NCBI GenBank assembly: GCA_023260935.1
Contig: JALQTL010000304.1
Location: 1-8,681, forward strand
Origin: Paracoccaceae bacterium
Lineage (GTDB): Bacteria > Pseudomonadota > Alphaproteobacteria > Rhodobacterales > Rhodobacteraceae
DNA: 8,681 bases
Direction of reading: 5' to 3'
In this document: one piece after another, positions 1-6,436 of the stretch
Numbering within the stretch: position 1 is the first letter of the stretch
How the letters are laid out: each line of letters begins with the position of its first letter
Made by a program: the position numbers and the translations under genes
Notes under the pieces: model-generated
Databases searched by the model: none
The model's input: only the letters and a program-made list of their open reading frames with translations
What the model was told of the DNA's origin: nothing

Positions 1-1086
1 GTAATCGCCAATCGCCTCGGGCGTCCACGGGCCCAGGAAAATTGCCCCGGCATGGGGGATCTTAGCCGCCAGCGCGTCGGCATCCTCGACCATGATCTCC
101 AGATGCTCGGGGGCGATCCGGTTGGCCAGATCGGCCGCCTGATCCAGCGTCTCCACCACGATCACCGCGCCATTGTCACGCCAGCTTGCCCCCGCGATGG
201 CCCGCCGCTCCAGCGTTTCCAACCGCGCCTCCACCGCCGCCGCCACGGCCGCCCCAAGGGCAGGATCCGTGGTGATCAGGATGGCTTGCGCGCTTTCGTC
301 ATGCTCGGCCTGGCTCAGCAGATCCAGCGCGATCCAGTCCGCGTCATTGCCCGCATCGGCAATCACCAGCACCTCCGAGGGCCCCGCGATCATGTCGATC
401 CCCACGCGCCCGAACACCCGCCGCTTGGCCGCTGCCACAAAGGCATTGCCCGGCCCGGTGATCTTGTCCACCGGCGCCACGGTCTCGGTGCCATAGGCCA
501 GCGCCGCAATCGCCTGCGCGCCCCCCATCCGGTAAACCACATCCACCCCGGCAATTTCTGCGGCCAGCAAGACCAGCGGATTGACCACGCCCCCCGGCGT
601 CGGACAGGCAATCGCCAGCCGCCCCACCCCCGCCACCTTGGCCGGAATGGCATTCATCAGCACGCTGGAAGGATAGGACGCAAGCCCCCCCGGCACATAA
701 AGCCCCGCCGCCGACACGGGCGTCCAGCGCCAGCCCAGCCGCGCCCCCGCCGCATCGGTCCAGCTTGCGTCCTCGGGCCTTTGCCTTTCGTGATAGTCAC
801 GGATACGCGCCGCCGCCAGTTCCAGCGCCGCCCGGTCCTCGGGCGACACCTTCGCCACCTCGGCCGCAATCTCGGCCTTCGAAAACACCAGCCTCTCCGC
901 CGTCAGCTCCAGCCGGTCAAAGCGCGCGGTCAGCTCCAGCACCGCCGCATCGCCCCGCGCCCGCACATCGGCGATGATCGCGGCCACGGCCTGATCCACA
1001 TCCTCGGCCTCTTCCCGCTTCATCCCCAGAAGGGCAGCAAAACGGGCCTCGAAATCGGCCTCACGGCTGGAAAGGAACATCGGCAT
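1..1086 (-). CDS. hisD: Histidinol dehydrogenase, 3' end beyond the window
   Basis: This enzyme oxidises L-histidinol to L-histidine in two NAD-dependent steps, the last reactions of histidine biosynthesis, in the cytoplasm. The window holds 362 codons, ending at Gly-Asp-Tyr. E. coli HisD has about 434 residues, so roughly 70 C-terminal residues, including the last zinc-ligand histidine, lie to the left. Visible landmarks are the NAD-domain stretch GPGNAFVAAAK (211-221), the family signature around IDMIAGPSEVLVIAD (230-244), zinc ligands Gln259 and His262 in LLSQAEHD, the catalytic Glu-His pair 327-328 in APEHLE, and zinc-ligand Asp361. Two in-frame ATGs sit at 1086 and 1080. A perfect AAGGAGG at 1101-1095 lies 8 bases before the first, so 1086 is preferred. 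The gene follows the MATE gene on the same strand after 131 bases and has its own candidate promoter there. The open frame shows no defect. Confidence 0.97.
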   Translation of the reverse strand, partial: MPMFLSSREADFEARFAALLGMKREEAEDVDQAVAAIIADVRARGDAAVLELTARFDRLELTAERLVFSKAEIAAEVAKVSPEDRAALELAAARIRDYHERQRPEDASWTDAAGARLGWRWTPVSAAGLYVPGGLASYPSSVLMNAIPAKVAGVGRLAIACPTPGGVVNPLVLLAAEIAGVDVVYRMGGAQAIAALAYGTETVAPVDKITGPGNAFVAAAKRRVFGRVGIDMIAGPSEVLVIADAGNDADWIALDLLSQAEHDESAQAILITTDPALGAAVAAAVEARLETLERRAIAGASWRDNGAVIVVETLDQAADLANRIAPEHLEIMVEDADALAAKIPHAGAIFLGPWTPEAIGDY

Positions 1087-1094
1087 CGGGGCGG

Positions 1095-1101
1095 CCTCCT
1101 T
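1095..1101 (-). promoter_or_regulatory. Shine-Dalgarno site of hisD
   Basis: The minus strand reads AAGGAGG, a perfect anti-16S match. It lies 8 bases before the ATG at 1086 and 14 before the in-frame ATG at 1080. This decides the start in favour of 1086. Confidence 0.8.
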
Positions 1102-1115
1102 CGGCATTCGCGCCC

Positions 1116-1144
1116 CAGATAGCGCGCGCTCCCGCACCTCTCAA
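1116..1144 (-). promoter_or_regulatory. Candidate sigma-70 promoter of hisD
   Basis: On the minus strand TTGAGA (1144-1139) and TATCTG (1121-1116) are separated by exactly 17 bases. This predicts a transcription start near 1109 and a leader of about 23 bases before the hisD ATG. The two boxes overlap the arms of an inverted repeat, GATAGCGC at 1118-1125 and GCGCTATC at 1145-1152. The promoter is inferred from the pattern only. Confidence 0.45.
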
Positions 1145-1161
1145 GCGCTATCGGCCTTGCA

Positions 1162-1183
1162 CCTTTTCCAAATACTCAAAAGG
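1162..1183 (-). repeat. AT-rich intergenic motif with short stem, after the MATE gene
   Basis: On the minus strand, shortly after the MATE stop codon, a GC-rich run leads into CCTTTTGAGTATTTGGAAAAGG. Its CCTTTT and AAAAGG ends pair as a 6-bp stem with a 10-base loop. AT-rich tracts of this kind stand out in a genome so rich in G+C. It could be a weak terminator or mRNA 3'-end element for the upstream gene, or a copy of a dispersed intergenic motif. No second copy is visible in this window. Confidence 0.3.
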
Positions 1184-1217
1184 CGGCGGGGCGCGCCGGC
1201 CACGACCCGGGGGCGCC

Positions 1218-2588
1218 TCAGCCCTTGGGCAGTCGCAGCCAGAACCGCGCCATCAGGCTGATCGCCGCCGCCGCCAGCCCGATCACCAGCCCCAGCCACA
1301 GACCCACCGCGCCAAAGCCCAGCTGAAACGCCAGCACATAGCTGGCCGGTATCCCGATCAGCCAGTAACTGACCGAGGCCAGCACCATCGGCACCCGCGT
1401 ATCCTGCACCCCGGCCAGCAGGCCCAGCGCCATCACCTGCATGCTGTCGGCAAACTGGAACAGCGCGGCACAGACCAGAAGGGCGGTGCCGATGGCGATG
1501 ATCGCCCCGCGTGCAGGCTCTGCCGGGTCGATGAAAACGGAAATCATCGGCACCGGCAGTGTCAGGAAGAACACCATGGTGATCGCGGCAAACAGGACCG
1601 ACATCGCCACCCCCACCTTGGCCCCCAGCCGCAGACCGGCAATATCGCCCTCGCCCGACAGCCGCCCCGTGCGCACCGTCACCGCGTTCGACAGGCCCAC
1701 ATGCACCATGAAGGTCAGCGCCGTGATCTCCATCGCAATGCCGTGGGCGGCAAGTTCCACCGTGCCGATCCAGCCCATCATCAGCGCGCTGGCCTGAAAC
1801 ATCCCGCTTTCGGCAAGCCCGGTCAGCCCCATCGGCCAGCCCAGCCGGAAGACATCGCGGAACGCGTGCCAGTCCGGGCGCCAGAAGCGGATGAACAGCT
1901 GGTAATGGCGCAGCTTCGGCAGCAACGCCGCGTAAAGGCACAAGATCATCAGCGACAGGATCTGGATCAGCACCGTGGCAATGGCCGACCCCGCCACGCC
2001 CAGCTCCGGCGCACCCCAGTTGCCAAAGATCAGCGCCCAGTTCACCGCCGCGTTCAACGGCACCGCCGCCACCGTCACCCACAAGACCACCTGTGTGCGC
2101 TCCAGCGCCGCCAGATGGCTTTTCAGCACCATCACCAGCAAAGACGGGATCATTCCCAGCCCCGCGATGCGCAGGTATTCCTGCGCCAGCGCCGCCACCT
2201 CGGGCTTCTGCCCCAGCGCCAGCAACACCGCCTCGGACCACCAGAAAACCGGATAGATCAGCACCCCGAACAGAATGGAAAGCCACAGGCCCATCCGCGT
2301 TACCCGGCGCACCTGCACCTCGTCACCGCGTGCCTGTGCCGCCGCCACCATCGGCATCACCGCCTTGGCAAAGCCGGAGCCAAGGATGAACATCACAAAA
2401 AAGCTCGAGGCCCCAAGCACCGCCGCCGCCAGCGGCAGCACCCCATACCAGCCCAGCATGACTGTATCGGTGACATGCAGCCCGAATTGCGCCAGATGGC
2501 TGCCAATCAGCGGCAGGCCCAGCGCAAGGATCGCGCGGCCATGGCCTGCCGCAGGCAGCGGTGCCGTGGATAAGGCTGCATGTGTCAT
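1218..2588 (-). CDS. MATE family (NorM-like) multidrug efflux transporter
   Basis: This is a 456-residue inner-membrane antiporter of the MATE/NorM family. Such proteins export cationic drugs, dyes or metabolites in exchange for protons or sodium ions. The length is typical, and hydrophobic segments cover nearly the whole protein in two related halves (about 17-225 and 240-452), as expected for 12 helices. The first helix contains the family-typical stretch LPLIGSHLAQFGLHVTDTVMLG. Its Asp41 corresponds by position to the conserved acidic coupling residue near the start of NorM proteins. The second half holds QVMALGLLAGVQDTRVP and YWLIGIPASYVLAF, which also fit the family. The ATG at 2588 has no good ribosome site. 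The gene begins 37 bases after the metal-permease stop, so translation may depend on the upstream gene. The substrate cannot be read from the sequence. Confidence 0.94.
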   Translation of the reverse strand: MTHAALSTAPLPAAGHGRAILALGLPLIGSHLAQFGLHVTDTVMLGWYGVLPLAAAVLGASSFFVMFILGSGFAKAVMPMVAAAQARGDEVQVRRVTRMGLWLSILFGVLIYPVFWWSEAVLLALGQKPEVAALAQEYLRIAGLGMIPSLLVMVLKSHLAALERTQVVLWVTVAAVPLNAAVNWALIFGNWGAPELGVAGSAIATVLIQILSLMILCLYAALLPKLRHYQLFIRFWRPDWHAFRDVFRLGWPMGLTGLAESGMFQASALMMGWIGTVELAAHGIAMEITALTFMVHVGLSNAVTVRTGRLSGEGDIAGLRLGAKVGVAMSVLFAAITMVFFLTLPVPMISVFIDPAEPARGAIIAIGTALLVCAALFQFADSMQVMALGLLAGVQDTRVPMVLASVSYWLIGIPASYVLAFQLGFGAVGLWLGLVIGLAAAAISLMARFWLRLPKG

Positions 2589-2625
2589 CGCCCAGCCATA
2601 CGCGGGCAGGCGCAGCGGGGCAAGA

Positions 2626-3591
2626 TCAGACAGCCCGCAGGAAAAGCACCAGCGACACGGCAGCGATCAGCGCGCCCGCCACTAGCTCTGCCACCGGCAC
2701 CGCGCGCGCCAACGCCGCCCCCGGCAGGGCCGCCAAAGACCCCTCGCGCAGCCAGACCGCTGCGGTGGCCACCACGACAGTCAGCACCGCCGTGCCAAGC
2801 CCCATGGCCAGCGCCCCTGCCACCCCGGCCAGCGGGATACCCAGCGCAAAGGTCAGCACCAGCAGGAACAGCGCCCCCGAACAGGGCCGCATCGCCACCG
2901 CTGCCACCACCAGCACCCCGTCGCGCAGCGACCGGACCTGCGCCACCTGCTCCGGCGTCGGACCATGCGCATGGCCACAGCCGCACAATGCCCCGCCATC
3001 GTGATTGTGATCGTGATCGGAATCCTGACCATGTTCATGGTCAAGGGAATGATGATGATGGCCGCCTTCGTGACCGGCGTGATGGGCCGTGCCCTGCCCC
3101 AGCCCTGTCAGGCCGCGGGCGCCACGCCACAAAAGCCACAACCCCAGCCCGGCCACCAGCAGCAGCGACAGGGGCAGCATCGCGCTCTCGGCCAGCCCCT
3201 CCATCTCGGCCCGGGTCCAGCCCAGCAAGCGCGCGCCAAGGGCGACCAGCGCAATCGCCACCCCCGCCTGCGCCAGCGACGAGGCAAGGGCCAGCCCCGC
3301 CAGCCGCCCCATCGGCACACGGCGGGCCACCCCATAGGCCCCGATCACCACCTTGCCATGCCCCGGCCCCAGCGCGTGAAAGAACCCGTAAGAGAAAGAG
3401 ACGCCCAACAACACCGCCCAGGCCCCCGGCTGCCCGCCCCGCAGCGCACGCACTGCCCCGGCAAGGGCATCCTGCACGGCGCGCTGCTGGCCAAAGGCCC
3501 AATCCCCCAGCGGGCGCAGCGCCCCTGAAAGCCAGACAAGCGCCAGCGCCAGTGCCAGCGCCGGCCCTGCCAGCGTCAGCGTCCGGCGCAT
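2626..3591 (-). CDS. NicO/RcnA-type nickel-cobalt transporter with histidine-rich loop
   Basis: This is a 321-residue inner-membrane permease of the NicO family (HupE/RcnA-like), which moves nickel or cobalt ions. A first membrane segment spans about residues 4-23. The family motif HALGPGHGK is at 72-80, inside the helix that binds metal in related proteins, and MRPCSGA at 234-240 is the second family signature. Further hydrophobic segments lie at about 55-85, 95-122, 138-155, 224-280 and 298-320. Residues 170-209 form a hydrophilic loop with about 16 histidines plus Asp, Glu and a Cys-Gly-Cys, a likely metal buffer or sensor. The start at 3591 overlaps the end of the DUF1007 gene by 16 bases, with a GAAGAGG 10 bases upstream. 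The open frame runs further upstream to 3735, but that part reads like out-of-frame DUF1007 sequence. Import or export is undecided: RcnA exports, while other NicO members import. Confidence 0.92.
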   Translation of the reverse strand: MRRTLTLAGPALALALALVWLSGALRPLGDWAFGQQRAVQDALAGAVRALRGGQPGAWAVLLGVSFSYGFFHALGPGHGKVVIGAYGVARRVPMGRLAGLALASSLAQAGVAIALVALGARLLGWTRAEMEGLAESAMLPLSLLLVAGLGLWLLWRGARGLTGLGQGTAHHAGHEGGHHHHSLDHEHGQDSDHDHNHDGGALCGCGHAHGPTPEQVAQVRSLRDGVLVVAAVAMRPCSGALFLLVLTFALGIPLAGVAGALAMGLGTAVLTVVVATAAVWLREGSLAALPGAALARAVPVAELVAGALIAAVSLVLFLRAV

Positions 3592-4232
3592 GTCACCCGC
3601 GCCTCTTCGGCATAGGCATCGCCAATCGCCGGAAACTCGGCCTCGGTATCCGAACTGCCCGCCAGTTCCTCCAGCGCTGCCTGCAAGCGGGCATCCGCCG
3701 CATCTCGGTCCGGCTCGAAGACCTGCACGCGACAAGTCCCGCCCCCGGTCAGGACAGGCACCGCCACAATGGTGTAATCGGTGTAAAAGGACGGATCATA
3801 AACCTGCACCACCAGTTCCCGGCCTGCCAGATCCACCGGCTCGGCAAACCGCCGCAGATGCGAAGATACCAGACGCCCCCCTTCCAGCGCGGCCGTCGCA
3901 GCCTCGGGGCGCGACAGGCCCAGCGGCTCGTCCCCCAGCAAAGCATAGGTATCGCCGGGAAAATCCCCATCCCAGCCCATGTCGAAACCCACCAGACGCG
4001 CCTGTTCCGCCGCATCCAGCACGCCGTCGAAATCGGGATCATACCCGTTTTCGGCCAGATAGGTCAGGGAAAACAGATCATCATAGGCCCAACCGATACG
4101 CAGCGCCTCGACCCGCCCGTCAGAGCCGAAAATGACCTCGATGGTGGCATCGACAAAGACATGCGGATGCGCCACCGCCGGCATCGGCAGGGCAAGGGCG
4201 CCAAGCAGCATGATCGGCCGGATGTTCAGCAT
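3576..4232 (-). CDS. DUF1007 family periplasmic protein, partner of the metal permease
   Basis: This is a 218-residue secreted protein of the DUF1007 family. Its exact biochemical role is unknown, but it is commonly encoded beside NicO-type permeases. Residues 1-21 form a Sec signal peptide (hydrophobic core MLLGALALPMP, cleavage expected after Ala-Val-Ala). The mature protein would start HPHVFVDA, putting His-Pro-His at its very N terminus. Residues 65-76 read DPDFDGVLDAAE and match an EF-hand calcium loop, with acidic residues at positions 1, 3, 5, 9 and 12 and Gly at 6. The VYDPSFYTDY stretch (144-153) is typical of the family. Cys167 and Cys215 could form a disulfide. The start at 4232 has G-rich sequence just upstream; Met8 (4211) would shorten the signal peptide too much. 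Its last 16 bases overlap the permease gene, which implies coupled translation. Confidence 0.9.
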   Translation of the reverse strand: MLNIRPIMLLGALALPMPAVAHPHVFVDATIEVIFGSDGRVEALRIGWAYDDLFSLTYLAENGYDPDFDGVLDAAEQARLVGFDMGWDGDFPGDTYALLGDEPLGLSRPEAATAALEGGRLVSSHLRRFAEPVDLAGRELVVQVYDPSFYTDYTIVAVPVLTGGGTCRVQVFEPDRDAADARLQAALEELAGSSDTEAEFPAIGDAYAEEARVTCAGR

Positions 4233-4274
4233 CAGCCCCCGTCACCCCCCTTGGCATTCCGAACAGAGGCCAAG

Positions 4275-4305
4275 CTAATGCGTCGACAGCCGCTTTGCCA
4301 GTCAA
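4275..4305 (-). promoter_or_regulatory. Weak candidate promoter for the DUF1007-NicO-MATE genes
   Basis: The minus strand has TTGACT (4305-4300), whose TGA is the stop codon of the methyltransferase gene. CATTAG (4280-4275) follows 19 bases further on. The -35 box is good, but the -10 box is poor and the spacer long. The 69-base gap is the only sizeable one between ppk2 and the metal genes, so a promoter here is plausible but unproven. Confidence 0.22.
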
Positions 4306-4898
4306 GGCTTGCGCGCGATGAAATCGATCAGCGCCGATTTGCCATGATGCCCCGTGCCTTCCGCCAGATCAGCATCGTAATCCTCGGCAACCAGAACCTC
4401 CCAGCCCGGAAAATCGGCGGCCAGCCCGTCCAGCGTGTAAAGGTTCTCCACCGCCCGCGGCCCGCCCGTGCCATTGGCAATCTGGCGCGGCGCATATCCA
4501 TGCAGCAGCACTAACCCCCCCGGCACCAGCGTGCGCCGGATGCCCGCATGAATGGCCGCCCGCAACCCGGGCGGTGCAAACTGGATGAACACCCCCAGAA
4601 CGGCATCATGGGCCGCCTCCGGCCATGGCGCCGTCTCGATGTCTTCCTGCACGAACCGCACCGAAACACCGCGCGCCGCGGCCAGCGCACGGGCCTTTTC
4701 CAGCGCCACGCCGGATTGTTCGCTGGCCGTCACCCGGTGGCCCTGCCCGGCCAGCCAGACGGAATTGCGCCCCTCGCCATCGGCAAGGCACAGGATGCGC
4801 GCGCCCGGCGAAAGCACCCCGGCCCGAGCCCGGACAAAACCCGAAGGCTCGGTCCCGAAAAGATACCCCTCGGCCGCAGCATAGCGCGCATCCCACAT
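4302..4898 (-). CDS. Class I SAM-dependent methyltransferase
   Basis: This is a 198-residue cytoplasmic methyltransferase with a single Rossmann-type SAM domain. Motif I is ILCLADGEGRN (35-45), followed by an acidic residue at the end of the next strand in VTASEQS (56-62). ED at 85-86 lies where the adenine-contacting motif is expected. HDAVLGVFIQFAPPG (97-111) corresponds to motif IV, and LVPGGLVLLHGY (124-135) to the post-motif strand. The N terminus, WDARYAAAEGYLFGTEPSGFV, resembles small TehB/thiopurine-methyltransferase-like proteins. The substrate cannot be deduced, and a role in tellurite or thiol methylation would be a guess. The ATG at 4898 lies 19 bases after the ppk2 stop with a GAAGGG upstream, so it is almost certainly cotranscribed with ppk2. 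Confidence 0.88.
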   Translation of the reverse strand: MWDARYAAAEGYLFGTEPSGFVRARAGVLSPGARILCLADGEGRNSVWLAGQGHRVTASEQSGVALEKARALAAARGVSVRFVQEDIETAPWPEAAHDAVLGVFIQFAPPGLRAAIHAGIRRTLVPGGLVLLHGYAPRQIANGTGGPRAVENLYTLDGLAADFPGWEVLVAEDYDADLAEGTGHHGKSALIDFIARKP

Positions 4899-4917
4899 TC
4901 CCGTCTGCCCTTCGCTT

Positions 4918-5958
4918 TCAGCCCTTGCGCAGCACCGGATGCTGGGCGGTATCCAGAATATGCCCCGCCCCGCCGATCACCTGCGCGGCATGGCCCACGA
5001 TCAGCGGATCCACGTCGCCGATCACCGCCTCGTCCTTGCCCGGATAATCGATCGACGAAAGGAAATGCCGCATGCAGTTCAGCCGGGCGCGTTTCTTGTC
5101 ATTCGACTTCACGATGGTCCAGGGCGCATCGGCGGTGTCGGTGTAAAAGAACATCGCCTCCTTCGCCTCGGTGTAGTCGTCCCACTTGTCAAGGCTGGCC
5201 TTGTCGATGGGCGACAGCTTCCACATTTTCAAGGGATCGGTCTCGCGGGCAACGAAGCGGCGCAACTGTTCATCCCGCGTGACCGAGAACCAGTATTTGT
5301 AAAGCCTGATCCCGCTGCGCACCAGCATCCGCTCCAGCTCGGGCACCTCGCGCATGAATTCAAGGTATTCCGAAGGGGAACAGAAGCCCATCACCCGTTC
5401 CACCCCGGCGCGGTTATACCAGCTGCGGTCATAGAAGACCATTTCCCCCGCCGTCGGCAGGTGGTTGATATAGCGCTGAAAGAACCATTGGCCCTTTTCC
5501 GTCTCGGTCGGCTTGGTCAGGGCCACGACCCGGGCATAGCGGGGGTTCAGATGCTCCATGAAACGCTTGATCGTGCCGCCCTTGCCGGCCGCATCGCGCC
5601 CCTCCATCAGCACCACGAACTTCTGCCCGGTGTCCTGCGCCCAGATCTGCACCTTCAGCAATTCGGCCTGAAGCTGCGCCTTCTGCATCTCATAGTCGCG
5701 CCGCGCCATCGGCCGGGCATAGGGATAGCGTCCGCTTTCAAACACCCGCGCGACCGACGCATCGGTTACCGGAAATTTTCGCGGCCCGCGGCTTTGGCGC
5801 ACAACGGGCGCGGGGGCATCGGCAGCGGCGGGCGTTACCCCTGCCCCATCTGCTTCATCCGGCACGGCACCGGGAACCCCATCAGCCACTTCCGCCAGCA
5901 CGGCGATATCTTCACCAGCAACGGCAGCACCTTCTGCCTTCAGTCTTGCATCTTCCAT
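4918..5958 (-). CDS. ppk2: Polyphosphate kinase 2 (PPK2 family)
   Basis: This is a 346-residue cytoplasmic enzyme that transfers phosphate between inorganic polyphosphate and nucleoside diphosphates, usually favouring NTP formation from polyphosphate. It has a single PPK2 domain at about 77-330. The Walker A loop is EGRDAAGKGG (119-128) and the Walker B-type motif is FYDRSWYNRAGVE (175-187). The lid-region Arg/Lys-rich stretches and the conserved MFFYTDT and SNDKKRARLNCMRHFL near the end are also present. Residues 1-60 are an Ala/Pro/acidic extension, probably disordered and longer than in many one-domain PPK2 proteins. The start at 5958 is supported by AGGGAGA at 5970-5964, 5 bases upstream; the open frame extends further but loses protein-like character. 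An FNR-like box lies about 65 bases before the start. A methyltransferase gene follows after 19 bases. Confidence 0.96.
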   Translation of the reverse strand: MEDARLKAEGAAVAGEDIAVLAEVADGVPGAVPDEADGAGVTPAAADAPAPVVRQSRGPRKFPVTDASVARVFESGRYPYARPMARRDYEMQKAQLQAELLKVQIWAQDTGQKFVVLMEGRDAAGKGGTIKRFMEHLNPRYARVVALTKPTETEKGQWFFQRYINHLPTAGEMVFYDRSWYNRAGVERVMGFCSPSEYLEFMREVPELERMLVRSGIRLYKYWFSVTRDEQLRRFVARETDPLKMWKLSPIDKASLDKWDDYTEAKEAMFFYTDTADAPWTIVKSNDKKRARLNCMRHFLSSIDYPGKDEAVIGDVDPLIVGHAAQVIGGAGHILDTAQHPVLRKG

Positions 5959-6016
5959 CCGGATCTCCCTGCACCATGAACAGCAGAAGCCTTGGCACAA
6001 TTCGTCATATCCCGCC

Positions 6017-6030
6017 TTGATCACGGTCAA
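6017..6030. promoter_or_regulatory. FNR/FnrL-type box upstream of ppk2
   Basis: The plus strand reads TTGATCACGGTCAA, which is TTGACCGTGATCAA on the minus strand. It differs at one position from the FNR/Anr/FnrL consensus TTGAT-N4-ATCAA. The site is intergenic, between the DMT-type gene and ppk2, centred about 65 bases before the ppk2 ATG. The TTGACC half also resembles a -35 box, with TATGAC 15 bases further on. Whether a bound regulator would activate or repress is therefore open. Confidence 0.5.
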
Positions 6031-6040
6031 AAACCGCGTG

Positions 6041-6436
6041 TCAGCCCTGCCGCACTTCGCGCGGGGCGCCGGGGCCGGTCTGCCCTGCCCCCTCGGCCAC
6101 CCCAGGCTGCCACAGCAGCAGCCCCGCCCCGACCCCCAGCAGAAGGATGCCCAGAAGCTCGCGCGTGCCATAGCTTTCGCCCAGAAGGTGCCGCGACAGC
6201 GCAAGCGCCATCACCACCTCAAGCGAGATGATCAGGATCACCACCTCGGCAAAGCGGGCGCGTTGCAGCACCACCACTTCCGCCGCACAGCCCAGCACCA
6301 GCAAAAGCAGCGCCCCCGAACCGCCCGCCCAAAGCGGAAGATCGGCCCAGTGCTTCATCACAAGAGTTGCCCCGATATAGGAAAGAGAGGCCAGAAAGGC
6401 CCAGAACAATGTCGCCAGCATGAAAGAGCCTGTCAT
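6041..6436 (-). CDS. Small four-helix membrane protein, DMT superfamily (EamA/SMR-like)
   Basis: This protein of about 131 residues has four hydrophobic helices and no other domain. In the 131-residue form they fall at about 6-27, 34-57, 63-84 and 92-110. The second half, FAEVVILIISLEVVMALALSRHLLGESYGTRELLGILLLG, has the layout of an EamA domain C-terminal half: a helix, a short loop with Gly-Glu, then a Gly-rich last helix. Small DMT proteins work as dimers and export cations or metabolites; the substrate here is unknown. The tail after residue 112 is hydrophilic. The start is uncertain: the ATG at 6436 has no ribosome site, the ATG at 6421 has only a weak AGG, and an in-frame TTG at 6460 has GCAGGG 9 bases upstream. 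The gene is divergent from the glutathione S-transferase gene and 82 bases before ppk2. Confidence 0.75.
   Translation of the reverse strand: MTGSFMLATLFWAFLASLSYIGATLVMKHWADLPLWAGGSGALLLLVLGCAAEVVVLQRARFAEVVILIISLEVVMALALSRHLLGESYGTRELLGILLLGVGAGLLLWQPGVAEGAGQTGPGAPREVRQG

Noticed and set aside
52..1122. A 356-codon plus-strand open frame over the left end.
   Set aside because: It is antisense to hisD, which has full family motifs and a perfect ribosome site. The plus-strand product is Arg/His/Pro-rich with no known fold.
3592..3735. Upstream extension of the NicO permease frame by 48 codons.
   Set aside because: The extra residues are Gly/Arg/Cys-rich, lie wholly inside the DUF1007 gene in another frame, and precede the hydrophobic first helix with no signal-like character. 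The ATG at 3591 with GAAGAGG upstream is better.
2580..4514. A 644-codon open frame on the plus strand.
   Set aside because: It is very rich in Pro, Arg, Ala and Gln, has no recognisable domain, and lies antisense to the MATE start, NicO, DUF1007 and methyltransferase genes, which all carry clear motifs. Long antisense frames are common at this G+C content.
4939..5979. A 346-codon plus-strand open frame.
   Set aside because: It is the antisense shadow of ppk2, and the His/Leu/Arg-rich translation shows no domain.
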